Source of the DNA: Neoarius graeffei
Lineage: Eukaryota; Chordata; Actinopteri; Siluriformes; Ariidae
Assembly: GCF_027579695.1 (NCBI RefSeq)
Contig: NC_083596.1
Span: 17,449,755-17,513,754, forward strand
Direction: 5' to 3'
Length of the DNA stretch: 64,000 bases
In this document: one piece after another, positions 11,200 to 21,958 of the stretch
Layout of the letters: every line of letters begins with the position of its first letter
How positions within the stretch are numbered: the stretch's first letter is position 1
The notes under the pieces: model-generated
Database searches by the model: none
What the model was told of the DNA's origin: nothing
Seen by the model: the letters and a program-made list of their open reading frames with translations, nothing else
Program-made: the position numbers and the translations under genes

Positions 11200-13128
11200 C
11201 AACCCCAATTCCAAAAAAGTTGGGACGCTGTGTCAACTATAAATAAAAACGGAATGGGATAATTTGTAAATCATGGAAACCCTATATTTAATTGAAAATA
11301 GTACAAAGACAACAGATCAAATGTTGAAACTGAGAAATGTTATTGTTTTTTGAAAATATATGTTCATTTTGAATTTGATGTCAGCAACGCATTTCAAAAA
11401 AGTTGGGACAGGGGCATGTGATGCACTGTGTTGCATCATCTCTACTTTTAACAACACTATGTAAACATTTGGGAACTGAGGAGACCAATTGCTGTAGTTT
11501 TGAAAGAGAAATGTTGTCCCATTCTTGCTTGATATACAATTTCAGTTGCTCAACAGCTCGGGGTCTCCTTTGTCGTATTTTGTGCTTCATAATGCACCAA
11601 ATGTTTTAAATGGGAGACAGGCCTGGACTGCAGGCAGGCCAGTTTAGCACCCAGACTCTTTTACTACAGAGCCATGCAGTTTTAATATGTGCAGAAAACA
11701 GTTTGGCATTGTCTTGCTGAAAGAAAGAAAGCCTTTGCTGAAAAATATTTTGTCTATATGGCAGCATATTGCTCTGAAACGTGTATATATCATTCGGTAT
11801 TAATGATGCTTTCCCAGATGTACAAGCTACCCATGTCATGTGCACTAATGAACCCTCATACCATCACAGACACTGGCTTTTGAACTGTGTACTGATAAGC
11901 TGGATGGTCCCTCTCCTCTTTAGCCTGGAGGACATGGTGTCCATGATTTCTAAAAAGAATTTCCACTTTTGATTCGTCAGACCTCGGGACAATTTTCCAC
12001 TTCGCTTCAGTCCATTGTAAAATAGCTCGGGCCCAGAAGGTGGCAGTGTTTCTGGATATTGTTTATATATGGTTTTAACTTCCATTTGCGGATGCAGTAA
12101 TAAACTGTTTTCACAGACAATAGTTTTCTGAAGTGTTCCTGAGCCCATACAGTGATTCCCACTACAGACACATGTCTGCTTTTAATGCAGTGTTGCCTGA
12201 GGGCCTGAAGATCACAGGCATCCAGTGTCAGTTTTCAGCCTTGTCTCTTGCATACAGAGATTTCTCCAGATTCTCTGAATCTTTTAATATTACAACCACA
12301 GATGATCCCCAAATTCTTTACAATTTTACATTGAGGAATGTTATTCTTAAATTGTTGTACTGTTTGCCCACGCAGTCTTTCACAGAGTGGTGAGCCCTTC
12401 CCCATCTTTACTTCTGAGAGACTCTGCCTCTCTGGGATGCTCTTTTTATACCCAGTCATGTTACTGACCTGTTGCCAATTAGTTTTTTTTAGCATTACAC
12501 AACTTTTTCAGTCTGTTGCCCCTGTCCCAACTTTTCTGAAACATGTTGCTGACATAAAATTCAAAATGAGCAAATGTTTTTCAAAGAACAGTAAAATTTC
12601 TCGGGGTGGCACGGTGGTGTAGTGGTTAGTGCTGTCACCTCACAGCAAGAAGGTCTGGGTTCGAGCCCCGTGGCTGGCGAGGGCCTTTCTGTGCGGAGTT
12701 TGCATGTTCTCCCCGTGACCACGTGGGTTTCCTCCGGGTGCTCCGGTTTCCCCCACAGTCCAAAGACATGCAGGTTAGGTTAACTGGTGACTCTAAATTG
12801 ACCGTAGGTGTGAATGTGAGTGTGAATGGTTGTCTGTGTCTATGTGTCAGCCCTGTGATGACCTGGTGACTTGTCCAGGGTGTACCCCGCCTTTCGCCCG
12901 TAGTCAGCTGGGATAGGCTCTAGCTTGCCTGCGACCCTGTAGAACAGGATAAAGTGGCTACAGATAATGAGATGAGATGAATGAATAAAATTTCTCAGTT
13001 TCAACATCTGATATGTTGTATTTGTACTATTTTCAATGAAATATAAGGTTTCCATGATTTGCAAATCTTCACATTCTGTTTTTACTGATGTTTTACACAG
13101 TGTCCCAACTTTTTTGGAATTGGGGTTG
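11200..13128 (-). mobile_element. Tc1-like transposon (family with TTGGGAC termini), decayed, SINE inside
   Basis: Lies in the second intron of the short CA4-like gene. TA at 11198-11199 and 13129-13130; termini CAACCCCAATTCCAAAAAAG and the inverse, so it belongs with the elements at 30132 and 57184. The minus strand shows transposase fragments: an N-terminal helix-turn-helix ([14 protein letters not shown]) near 12240-12310, QQDNAKLFSAH near 11710-11740 and WPACSPGLSPI near 11606-11640, where the usual PDL Asp is Gly. Frames are broken. Confidence 0.9.
12603..12986 (+). mobile_element. SINE, type A, full length, 10-bp TSD
   Basis: Head GGTGGCACGGTGGTGTAGTG with tRNA-like A box and GGTTCGAGCCC B box, central block, and type A tail ending ATAATGAGATGAGATGAATG. 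TSD AAAATTTCTC at 12593-12602 and 12987-12996. It is younger than the Tc1-like element that it interrupts. Confidence 0.95.
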
Positions 13129-13552
13129 TATATGACAACAGCAGAATGCTTTGTAAACCAGCAGGCCTCTGGGCACCAAGGCGTAAGATACAGATAACCA
13201 ATCTATCGATAAAACGAGGTGTGTCTAGTCTTGTTCACATTATTCTCTGTAAAACACTTAACTTATCAATATTCAAACAACTATTACTAAAATAATTTGC
13301 ATCTCTTCCTTGATCGCTTAAACCATTAATGTTATGTGGGCAATTATGCAATAAAAAGCTTTTTTTGTTGTTGTTGCTCTCTTTTTTCGTCTGTCATGTC
13401 TGCACAGTCATGACTCTGAAATTAAGATTTTCAAGGCTTCTGAATATATTTTCAGAATGTTCCTTGTCATATCCCTTTCAGCACATCGAGAGGCAGTGTT
13501 TCCTTCAGGGAAACGCGTGTCTGTTTTAATCACCTTGCTTGTTTCCTTGTAG

Positions 13553-13698
13553 TTTCACTGGATATACCTCTTGGGGCCTCAGTGAGTGGGGGAAATCTCT
13601 CACACACCTACAATGCTTTCCAACTGCATTTCCACTGGGGCAACAATGGTAGTTCTGGGTCTGAACACACACTTGATGGAGAGCAGTATCCCATGGAG
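13553..13698 (+). CDS. Short CA4-like gene, exon equivalent to ca4 exon 4
   Basis: Acceptor TCCTTGTAG, donor GAG|GTACAG; 146 bases as in ca4. It encodes SVSGGNL, then QLHFHWG with the two His zinc ligands, and [14 protein letters not shown]. The exon ends in phase 0, which is what allows in-frame joining to the last exon. Confidence 0.92.
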
Positions 13699-14097
13699 GT
13701 ACAGTCATGATTCCCTTTAACACACTGAGCACCAAGCTCGTGCTTTAACCAAATAGGGCTTTATTGTGCAAGAGGAATACTATATGTCATTGGTTTACTG
13801 TTAAATATTTTTTTAGACATGATGTTACATATACACATATTCTGGGAGGAAAATGAAACACTGTTGTAGGAGAATAATCAATGAACTGATGTGGTCCATT
13901 ACCACCTTGAGGTTGATTATTTTCCAATAAGAGCATGCCTTAGCATGAATCAGGTGAGACTGATATTTGACAATATAACCCATTTTGAGAAGTACAGCTC
14001 ACTGGTTATGTGACAGCAGTGATGGTATGTTACTGTAGTTTAAAGGAATTGAGTGTATTTGGAAAATATGTGTATGTATTTCTGTGTTCTCGTACAG

Positions 14098-14289
14098 CTT
14101 GCAGCCTTCTCTAGCCTGAAGTTTAAAGACGGCAAGCCCATGGTGGACACATTCAGACCAGTGCAGCCTCGTAAAGGGCGGGTAGTGTATCGTTCCCACT
14201 CTGGTGTAGCTGGAACTGCAATAATGGTCAGCTTCACGCTCGTCCTGCTGTGTGTGAGTGCAAGTCTGAGCTGTTACCAGTTCTACTAG
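14098..14289 (+). CDS. Short CA4-like gene, last exon with GPI-type tail
   Basis: Acceptor TCGTACAG. Encodes LAAFSSLKFKDGKPMVDTFR, PVQP and a hydrophobic end (IMVSFTLVLLCVSASLSC), stop TAG at 14287-14289. The counterpart of ca4 exon 8 is 180 bases; this one is 192. The 399-base intron before it (13699-14097) replaces three exons and four introns of ca4. I see no exon relics in it. Confidence 0.9.
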   Translation, partial: LAAFSSLKFKDGKPMVDTFRPVQPRKGRVVYRSHSGVAGTAIMVSFTLVLLCVSASLSCYQFY

Positions 14290-14557
14290 AGCTGGACATT
14301 AACACACTGAGTCCTCCTTTAAATGTCAAAATAGATTGAGATTCGACCAGATTGAGAATAGACCAAAGAGATTGAACATATAGATGGTTCTTCTTTTATG
14401 AGAGTTTTTAATGTCTTATTTGTTCATAACAGTTGGTTTGTGCTTTCTGACTTTTCGTATGTTTCTGTACAAAAAGGTTTTCATAGTTGTTTCATTTTGT
14501 TCATCATTTTGCAGAGGAATTCAAATACATATAATTATTTTCAAATACTACCAGATT

Positions 14558-14563
14558 AATAAA
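14558..14563 (+). terminator. Candidate polyadenylation signal of the short CA4-like gene
   Basis: AATAAA, 269 bases after the stop codon, followed by T/G-rich sequence, before the next repeat begins at about 14615. A second AATAAA at 14628 belongs to a transposon remnant. Confidence 0.45.
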
Positions 14564-14614
14564 CATCTGAACATACTCGTATAAGTTCTTCAATACTTTT
14601 CTTCATCTTCATTA

Positions 14615-14776
14615 TTGTTTGCGTCACAATAAAAAAAAAACAATGTGCACCTTTCAAGTGGTAGGCATGTTGTGTAAATCAAATGGTGCGAACCCTCCAA
14701 AAATCCATTTTAATTCCAGCTTGTAATGCAACAAAACAGGACAAACACCAAGGGGGATGAATACTTTTGCAAGGCA

Positions 14777-14778
<2 letters not shown>
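14615..14778 (+). mobile_element. Tc1-like 3' end remnant
   Basis: GCGTCACAATAAAAAA ... GTGGTAGGCATGTTGTGTAA ... GGGGGATGAATACTTTTGCA AGGCAGTGT is the 3' flank and terminal repeat of a Tc1-like element related to the fragment at 3572-3990. The transposase part is missing. Confidence 0.6.
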
Positions 14779-14779
<1 letters not shown>

Positions 14780-14810
<31 letters not shown>

Positions 14811-14935
14811 CATCTCATCTCATTATCTCTAGCCGCTTTATCCTGTTCTACAGGGTCGCAGGCAAGCTGGAGCCTATCCCAGCTGACTACGAGCGAAAGG
14901 CGGGGTACACCCTGGACAAGTCGCCAGGTCATCAC

Positions 14936-15004
<69 letters not shown>
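14780..15004. repeat. Microsatellites around a 5'-truncated SINE tail
   Basis: (GT)n at 14778-14803, then a minus-strand type A SINE tail at 14811-14939, then (TA)n at 14939-15004 that directly touches the Tc1 element at 15005. The frames of 70-110 residues here are repeats, not genes. Confidence 0.85.
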
Positions 15005-15007
<3 letters not shown>

Positions 15008-16608
15008 TGGTGCTTGAAAGTTTGTCAACCCTTTAGAATTTTCTATATTTCTGCATAAATATGACCTAAACCGTCATCAGATTTTCACACAAGTCCTAAA
15101 AGTAGATAAAGAGAACCCAGTTAAACAAATGAGACAAAAATATTATACTTGGTCAATTATTTATTGAGGAAAATGATCCAATGTTACATATCTGTGAGTG
15201 GCAAAAGTATGTGAACCTCTAGGATTAGCAGTTAATTTGAAGGTCAAATTAGAGTCAAGTGTTTTCAATCAATCGAATGACAATCAGGTGTGAGTGGGCA
15301 CCCTGTTTTATTTACAGAACAGGGATCTATCAAAGTCTGATCTTCACAACACATGTTTGTGGAAGTGTATCATGGCACGAACAAAGGAGATTTCTGAGGA
15401 CCTCAGAAAAAGCGTTGTTGATGCTCATCAGCCTGGAAAAGGTCACAAAACCATCTCTAAAGAGTTTGGATTCCACCAATCCACAGTCAGACAGATTGTG
15501 TACAAATGGAGGAAATTCAAGACCATTGTTACCCTCCCCAGGAGTGGTCGACCAACAAAGATCACTCCAAGAGCAAGGTGTGTAATAGTCGGCGAGGTCA
15601 CAAAGGACCCCAGGGTAACTTCTAAGCAACTGAAGGCCTCTCTCACATTGGCTAATGTTCATGAGTCCACCATCAGGAGAACACTGAACAACAATGGTGT
15701 GCATGGCAGGGTTGCAAGGAGAAAGCCACTGCTCTCCAAAAAGAGCATTGCTGCTCGTCTGCAGTTCGCTAAAGATCACATGGACAAGCCAGAAGGCTAT
15801 TGGAAAAATGTTTTGTGGACGGATGAGACCAAAATAGAACTTTTTGGTTTAAACGAGAATCATTATGTTTGGAGAAAGGAAAACACTGAATTCCAGCATA
15901 CAAACCTTATCCCATCTGTGAAACATGGTGGTGGTAGTATCATGGTTTGGGCCTGTTTTGCTGCATCTGGGCCAGGACGGCTTGCCATCATTGATGGAAC
16001 AATGAATTCTGAATTATACCAGTGAATTCTAAAGGAAAATGTCAGGACATCTGTCCATGAACTGAATCTCAAGAGAAGGTGGGTCATGCAGCAAGACAAC
16101 GACCCTAAGCACACAAGTCGTTCTCCCAAAGAATGGTTAAAGAAGAATAAAGTTCATGTTTTGGAATGGCCAAGTCAAAGTCCTGACCTTAATCCAATTG
16201 AAATGTTGTGGAAGGACCTGAAGTGAGCATTTCATGTGAGGAAACCCACCAACATCCCAGAGTTGAAGCTGTTCTGTATGGAGGAATGGGCTAAAACTCC
16301 TCCAAGCTGGTGTGCAGGACTGATCAACAGTTACCGGAAGCGTTTAGTTGCAGTTATTGCTGCACAAGGGGGTCACACCAGATACTGAAAGCAAAGGTTC
16401 ACATACTTTTGCTACTCACAGATATGTAATATTGGATCATTTTCCTCAATAAATAAATGACCAAGTATAATATTTTTGTCTCATTTGTTTAACTGGGTTC
16501 TCTTTATCTACTTTTAGGACTTGTGTGAAAATCTGATGATGTTTTAGGTCATATTTATGTAGAAATACAGAAAATTCTAAAGGGTTGACAAACTTTCAAG
16601 CACCACTG
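15005..16608 (+). mobile_element. Tc1-like transposon, third family, copy A
   Basis: Inverted termini CAGTGGTGCTTGAAAGTTTG on the left and CAAACTTTCAAGCACCACTG on the right (ends at 16608). TA precedes the left end; the right flank is (TG)n/(TA)n instead of a clean TA. It carries one transposase frame on the + strand and matches the copy at 43416-45024 over its length. It inserted at the edge of a TA microsatellite. Confidence 0.95.
15372..16388 (+). pseudogene. Tc1-family transposase with two nonsense codons
   Basis: 339 codons from ATG ([15 protein letters not shown]) to TGA, without frameshift. N-terminal paired helix-turn-helix domains ([20 protein letters not shown]), then the catalytic core with Asp151 (WTDET), Asp242 (QQDNDPKH) and Glu277 (NPIEML). 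The 34 residues between the last two fit the DD34E spacing of Tc1. In-frame TGA codons at 16023-16025 and 16224-16226 interrupt it; the first sits where copy B has Arg (YQRILKEN). All three catalytic residues survive. Confidence 0.93.
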
Positions 16609-16628
16609 TGTGTGTGTGTATATATAAT

Positions 16629-17532
16629 GTGAGAAGAATCGTCCTTTCCCTGGGTGTTCATGTACTTGTTCCTGTCCCTTAGGTTGTGTTTACACACTTA
16701 ACTAACAAACTAACTAACAGTCTAACTCATCATGCTTTATTATTCTCACTACCACGTTTTCACCAAGTTAGATTTATGAGCAATAAAACATGTGATGTTG
16801 GAGTTTACACTTGCCCGCTTGGCTTGCTAAAGAATTCATTTCTCTAGCCCTGTATAACTGATACACAGGTGAGTCTCTGGTGTTTGAGAGTGAGTGTTTA
16901 AACCAGGGCTGGCTCAGTTTTCCAGACATTTGTGCTTTCCTTCTTCTTACACATCGAACCCAGCCAGTGTAATCCTTCCTCATCAGCTAATGAATGAGGT
17001 CTAATTCTAAACCCTGCAGGACAGGAGTCTGATATCTTGATGTACTTCTGACAGTTTGCCAGTAGATGTCAGCAAGCCTATGTTAAAGATTGTCCAGAAA
17101 TGTGATCTGCAGGCTGCTGGGTGAGGAGTCCCACAGGATCACAAATACATTTAACCTTTCAAACCACCTTTACTGGACATTTACAAATGCTACAGGCTGC
17201 AGCATTGAACCCTAGACACAGAAACACAGTGTAGTGAGACTCCATTGCTAGTGACCCTTTTAATGTCACACTACAGCAGCAGTGCTAATATTAAAGTATT
17301 TAGCGAGGGCTCCAAATAAGGGCATAAATGAAAGTGTAGCTGCTAGAAATGGACTAAAGAGGTTCACTTTACCCATATTAATTTATCATGCCTTCCACCT
17401 GATTTCCCCAAAGCTTTAAAGCATACTTTTAAAAAAAGGACAACAAATAGATTATTTTTGTGACTTTAATACAGCTTTCTACCCTTTCAAAGCAATATGC
17501 GAGGAAAAAACAGACAATAAATTTAGCAGAAA
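16629..17532. other. No recognisable feature
   Basis: Unique-looking sequence after a (TG)n(TA)n run at 16607-16627. Short frames only. Confidence 0.5.
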
Positions 17533-17546
17533 ATGTACTTAACTAC

Positions 17547-17913
17547 AAGGGCAGCACGGTGGTGTAGTGGTTAGTGCTGTCGCCTCACAGCAAGAAGGTC
17601 CGGGTTCGAGCCCCGTGGCTGGCGAGGGCCTTTCTGTGCGGAGTTTGCATGTTCTCCCCGTGTCCATGTGGGTTTCCTCCGAGTGCTCCGGTTTCCCCCA
17701 CAGTCCAAAGACATGCAGGTTAGGTTAACTGGTGGCTCTAAATTGACCGTAGGTGTGAATGTGAGTGTGAATGATTGTCTGTGTCAGCCCTGTGATGACC
17801 TGGCGACTTGTCCAGGGTGTACCCCGCCTTTCGCCCGTAGTCAGCTGGGATAGGCTCCAGCTTGCCTGCGACCCTGTAGAACAGGATAAAGCGACTAGAG
17901 ATAATGAGATGAG
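17547..17913 (+). mobile_element. SINE, type A, full length
   Basis: tRNA-like head GGCAGCACGGTGGTGTAGTG, central block and type A tail. Flanks ATGTACTTAACTAC (17533-17546) and ATGTACTTAAGTAC (17914-17927) form a 14-bp TSD with one change. Confidence 0.93.
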
Positions 17914-18312
17914 ATGTACTTAAGTACCTGTTAGGGTACTAACACTGGGGTTGTGCCTTCAAAAGGGGAGATCTTTTACGGTATATTTTTAATATGTATG
18001 TTTCACCTGGGAAAGTAAATGCATCTTATTTAAGGTAAATCACTGGACAGTCTTTTGTATGAAACAGTGAAATTATATTAAATATGTTTTTTCCTTCTCA
18101 TAAAAGTAATTAATACAAAATCTGATAATGAGATGACCAATTTGGGATAATCAGCATTATATACTTTACTGGACATATTCTCTAATTCATTTCTTGTTTA
18201 TTTAAAGCAGAGCATCTGATAGTCAGCAGTAAAAACAATCCTCACTGTAAACACCATACTAATGATAAATTGAGACAAATTAGAGAGTTTATTAAAGATA
18301 TCAGATTTAGTA

Positions 18313-19463
18313 ATGCCCAGGTCAGATGGCAGGAAAGACTCATGCTGTGACCTGTGATCGGTCAGGTGGCGACTGACCACAGGTGGACGCAGGTGTTTTG
18401 CGTCAAATCCTTCGTTGTGGTCAGACGTATTGCAAGACGCAGAGTTTTTAAGCTGAATCAGCCAGTCAGACCCAGGTTGACGCAACGTACAGAAAACCTT
18501 TAAAAAATATAAGGCCATAAGACTGCTCGCAGGTTGTTGTAAACTATTTTCAGGTGCAGTCTGTATCTACCTGTGATGCATTGCAGCTATCTCTAAAGAT
18601 TTGTCTTCTCCTGCGTCTAGCTTCCACTACCTGCTTCAACCTGCGATTGGTCACTCAAGCATTGCACGACCGCCTGCCTCTACATGCGTCAACCTGCGAT
18701 TTGTACCAATTGGAAGTGAATCACAGCTGAAATGCGAACAGATCATGATCCACTTGCATCAACCTGCCTCTACTAAAGACGCTCTGCAACACTCTGCCAT
18801 TATCTGCGTCATCGTGCATCTATGCAAGACCAGTCTTGAGTCTACCGAGATCGAGATGCTGACCTCTTCTGCTCCTCAGACCTGCCTGATCCATCCTGAT
18901 GCCCTACTTCTGGTCAGTCTCATCACATCGCTCCTGTAGAAGACGGCCCCATATGGACAGTTGAAAGTCACACTTGGAAGACGCTCTGGACACTTACAGT
19001 AATGCTTTTATGGCTGAGGACTACAGTTGACTTGCTAACTTTAGGACTGCAGTTGTCATGAACAGTTTTGCACTCAAGTTTCCATCAATGAAGAGTTTAT
19101 AACATCAACGAAACTGACTTCATGTTAAAACTGTTAAAAATGTTATAATCACATTGTCTGTTATCACCCAAATGAGGATGGGTTCCCTTTTGAGTCTGGT
19201 TCCTCTCGAGGTTTCTTCCTCATGTCGTCTGAGGGAGTTTTCCCTTGCCACCATCGCCACAAGGCTTGCTCATTGGGGATAGATTAGGGATAAAATTAGC
19301 TCATGTTTAAGGTCATTCAAATTCTGTAAAGCTGCTTTGCGACAATGTCTATTGTTAAAAGTGCTATAAAAATAAACTTGACTTGAAATAAACTTGATTT
19401 TGTTATCGCAGGTAGACACAAGTAATTGAAAACTAGTAGCAGCTTGCCGTCTGACCTGGGCAT
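18313..19463. mobile_element. TIR element with internal CCTGCG-rich region, hosting a LINE-tail repeat
   Basis: Ends are inverted copies: ATGCCCAGGTCAGATGGCA at 18313 and, reversed, ATGCCCAGGTCAGACGGCA at 19463 (18 of 19 match). The left arm and interior hold many copies of ACCTGCG/ACGCAGG words, the pattern of subterminal transposase sites. No transposase frame is visible. I cannot define a target duplication, so the superfamily is open. Confidence 0.6.
18850..19392 (+). repeat. Dispersed repeat with LINE-like 3' end, copy 2
   Basis: Second copy of the repeat at 4436-4963, in the same orientation, inside the TIR element. It ends in AAATAAACTTGACTTG followed by a repeated AAATAAACTTGA. Confidence 0.7.
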
Positions 19464-20001
19464 AAGCAACATGTGACTCAGTAAGCAACATTACAGGATG
19501 GCTATAATGGTACTGAACATACTCAATACTTAGAGTATTATTGACTCAATAAATCACAGCATTTTATTTGTTCTTGCAAAGCCCAAAACATTTCCCATTG
19601 CACTATTATAATCAAGAAATTATTATGCCAACATTTTGCAGCCTAACCAACGATTCATGAAGCAGGTAAAGCTGAATACACACTACAGTGCATAATATTT
19701 ACACATAGTATTTACAGCAGCTTTTTCAGTCTGAGATGAGGCATCGTCACTTCTTCACAGGTACCACGATTGCCATAAATTGTGATTGGCACATTGAAAG
19801 CCTTACCTAGGAAGAGCAGCATTGGATTTCTTTATGTCAAAGATTATTTTTATTTTACTAACATTTTGAGATAACCAGGTTTCTGTACACTTTATAATTA
19901 TTGGTAATGATGAGTGCTGTCATTTTGGTATTGGGGCCTCTGGACCCATAGCAGTCAGTAATGAGACTACACTGGTTTAATATTATACCAAAAATCTGAA
20001 A
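19464..20001. other. No recognisable feature
   Basis: AT-rich sequence with only short frames, ending at the (AAAG)n tract. Confidence 0.5.
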
Positions 20002-20005
20002 TGGT

Positions 20006-20053
<48 letters not shown>

Positions 20054-20056
20054 AAA
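20002..20056. repeat. (AAAG)n microsatellite
   Basis: About 13 tandem GAAA units. A separate (AG)n tract lies at 20224-20254. Frames over them are low-complexity. Confidence 0.95.
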
Positions 20057-20218
20057 ATTAGAATATATCATGTATGCAATATATTCTAATGGAATTATGG
20101 GAATTAGTAGCCTGAAATGTGGTTGGTGCCCAAGGGAAGAGAGTCAGACAGGAATGAAGCTACATTGCCTATTAATTTCCTTATGAGTCATTCAGGTTTA
20201 ATTATTAAAAATATTCAC

Positions 20219-20258
<40 letters not shown>

Positions 20259-20434
20259 GAGTTAAAATGAATGACACTTTATTCGAGGTTATAATATATA
20301 ACTGTGTCTGAAAGTGTGCCTTACTCTCTGTTCCCTGTACAACCAGTACGGTATGCACACTAATCTAACCTATTGTGGAATTTCATGACCACACTGGATA
20401 TCCACTACTGTGCTTAATTATTCATCATCGGGTC

Positions 20435-20804
20435 CATCCATCAATTATCTGTAGCCGCTTATCCTGTACAGGGTCGCAGGCAAGCTGGAGCCTATCCCAG
20501 CTGACTATGGGCGAGAGGTGGGGTACACCCTGGACAAGTCGCCAGGTCATTGCAGGGCTGACACATACTGTAGAGACAAACAACCATTCACATTCACACC
20601 TACAGTCAATTTAGAGCCACCAATTAGCCTAACCTGCATGTCTTTGGACTGTGAAGGAAACCGGAGCACCCGGAGGAAACCCATGCAGAAACAGGGAGAA
20701 CATGTCAACTCCACACAGAAAGGCCCTCGTTGGCCCCTCGGCTTGAACTCAGAACCTTCTTGCAGTGAGGTGACAGTGCGAACCACTACACCACCGTGCC
20801 GCCC
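20435..20804 (-). mobile_element. SINE, type A, full length, minus strand
   Basis: Tail (CCATCAATTATCTGTAGCCG) to head (CACCGTGCCGCC). Flanks TCATCATCGGGTC (422-434 of this kb block, i.e. 20422-20434) and TCATCATCAGGTC (20805-20817) are a 13-bp TSD with one change. Confidence 0.92.
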
Positions 20805-20825
20805 TCATCATCAGGTCATCTTATT

Positions 20826-21196
20826 CTCATCTCATTATCTGTAGCCGCTTTATCCTTCTACAGGGTCGCAGGCAAGCTGGAGCCTATCCCAGCTGACTAC
20901 GGGCGAAAGGCGGGGTACACCCTGGACAAGTCGCCAGGTCATCACAGGGCTGACACATAGACACAGACAACCATTCACACTCACATTCACACCTACGGTC
21001 AATTTAGAGTCACCAGTTAACCTAACCTGCATGTCTTTGGACTGTGGGGGAAACCGGAGCACCCGGAGGAAACCCACACAGACACGGGGAGAACATGCAA
21101 ACTCTGCACAGAAAGGCCCTCGCCGGCCACGGGGCTCGAACCCGGACCTTCTTGCTGTGAGGCGACAGCGCTAACCACTACACCACCGTGCCGCCC
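20826..21196 (-). mobile_element. SINE, type A, full length, minus strand
   Basis: TSD GGTCATCTTATT at 20814-20825 and 21197-21208. It inserted in the right flank of the preceding SINE, overlapping that element's TSD, so it is the younger of the two. Confidence 0.94.
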
Positions 21197-21208
21197 GGTC
21201 ATCTTATT

Positions 21209-21736
21209 ATTAAATAAAATAAACAGAATTCAGTTCTAACACAATATTATTATTATTATTATTATTTGCATTGCCACAGGTGGAAAAAAATCAAACATTT
21301 CTTAGGCTCCATCTGTGAATCAGGATGAAAAAAGAAGGAAACTAAAACAGGGAAGAACCATGTCTTCCTGGAAGTTTTAATGCTTTTCACCTTGTTTTCT
21401 GGATTAACAGCTGAGCATTATAGTGCACACGTTGGGCACAAATAGTTTCTGTTCGCAAGGTATACTGCATGTTTCTTCCTCAGTGGACAGGATCAAGTGT
21501 TAGTTTGGAGAGCTGCTGTTCATGTGCGCACTGAGTGTGTGAGTTTAGCTCAACTTTCATTAAGTTTTATTCAATCTGAATTGCATTTTCTCTATTTGAG
21601 GCGTGCATTAGAATAAAAAAAAAATACGTGCCACATTAATACACACCCAATACTGGGGGTAATGGTAACACATAATGGGAAATGAATAGATTAAAAAAAA
21701 AAACTTTAAGGCAAAAATGCAGTGTAATCAGAGCAT
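21209..21736. other. No gene; distal upstream region of ca4
   Basis: (TAT)n at about 21243-21267. The rest is unique-looking. Confidence 0.5.
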
Positions 21737-21877
21737 GAGAGAGAGAGTGAGAGAGAGAGAGGGAGAGTGTGTGAGAGTGAGTGAGAGAGATAGAGAGAGA
21801 GTGAGTGAGAGAGATAGAGTGAGAGAGTGAGTGAGAGAGAGAGAGGGAGTGAGTGAGAGAGAGTGAGTGTGAGAGAA

Positions 21878-21909
<32 letters not shown>

Positions 21910-21925
21910 TGAGTGTGTGTGAGAG

Positions 21926-21957
<32 letters not shown>

Positions 21958-21958
21958 T
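21737..21958. repeat. GA-rich polypurine tract upstream of ca4
   Basis: About 220 bases almost entirely of GA, GAGT and GTGT repeats, ending some 390 bases before the ca4 start codon. The purines are on the + strand. The 195- and 104-residue minus-strand frames are Ser/Leu/His low-complexity products of it. Confidence 0.9.

Larger units (their letters stand above)
10403..14289 (+). pseudogene. Shortened CA4-like carbonic anhydrase gene lacking exons 5-7
   Basis: Four exons (10403-10493, 10605-10769, 13553-13698, 14098-14289) match exons 2, 3, 4 and 8 of the intact ca4 downstream. Lengths of the second and third (165 and 146 bases) and all intron phases are identical to ca4. Joined they give 594 bases, 197 residues, no internal stop. 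Residues 1-17 are hydrophobic (IIICLSLLAFF) and could serve as a signal peptide. His111 and His113 equal the first two zinc ligands. The third ligand, the active-site Thr region and the second Cys of the long disulfide are gone with exons 5-7, and the proton-shuttle His is Glu84. The C-terminus (63 residues) keeps FRPVQP and a hydrophobic GPI-type tail. In this family such a protein cannot be a normal carbonic anhydrase. Pseudogene, non-catalytic GPI protein and assembly gap all remain possible. Confidence 0.75.

Noticed and set aside
13810-13850. Possible relic of ca4 exon 5 in the last intron of the short paralogue (TTTTTTTAGACATGATGTTACA)
   Set aside because: Only an AG after T residues and a few matching bases; no His codons in register. 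Too weak to call.
14726-15058. Frames rich in Ile-Tyr or Val-Cys repeats
   Set aside because: Translations of TA and GT microsatellites.
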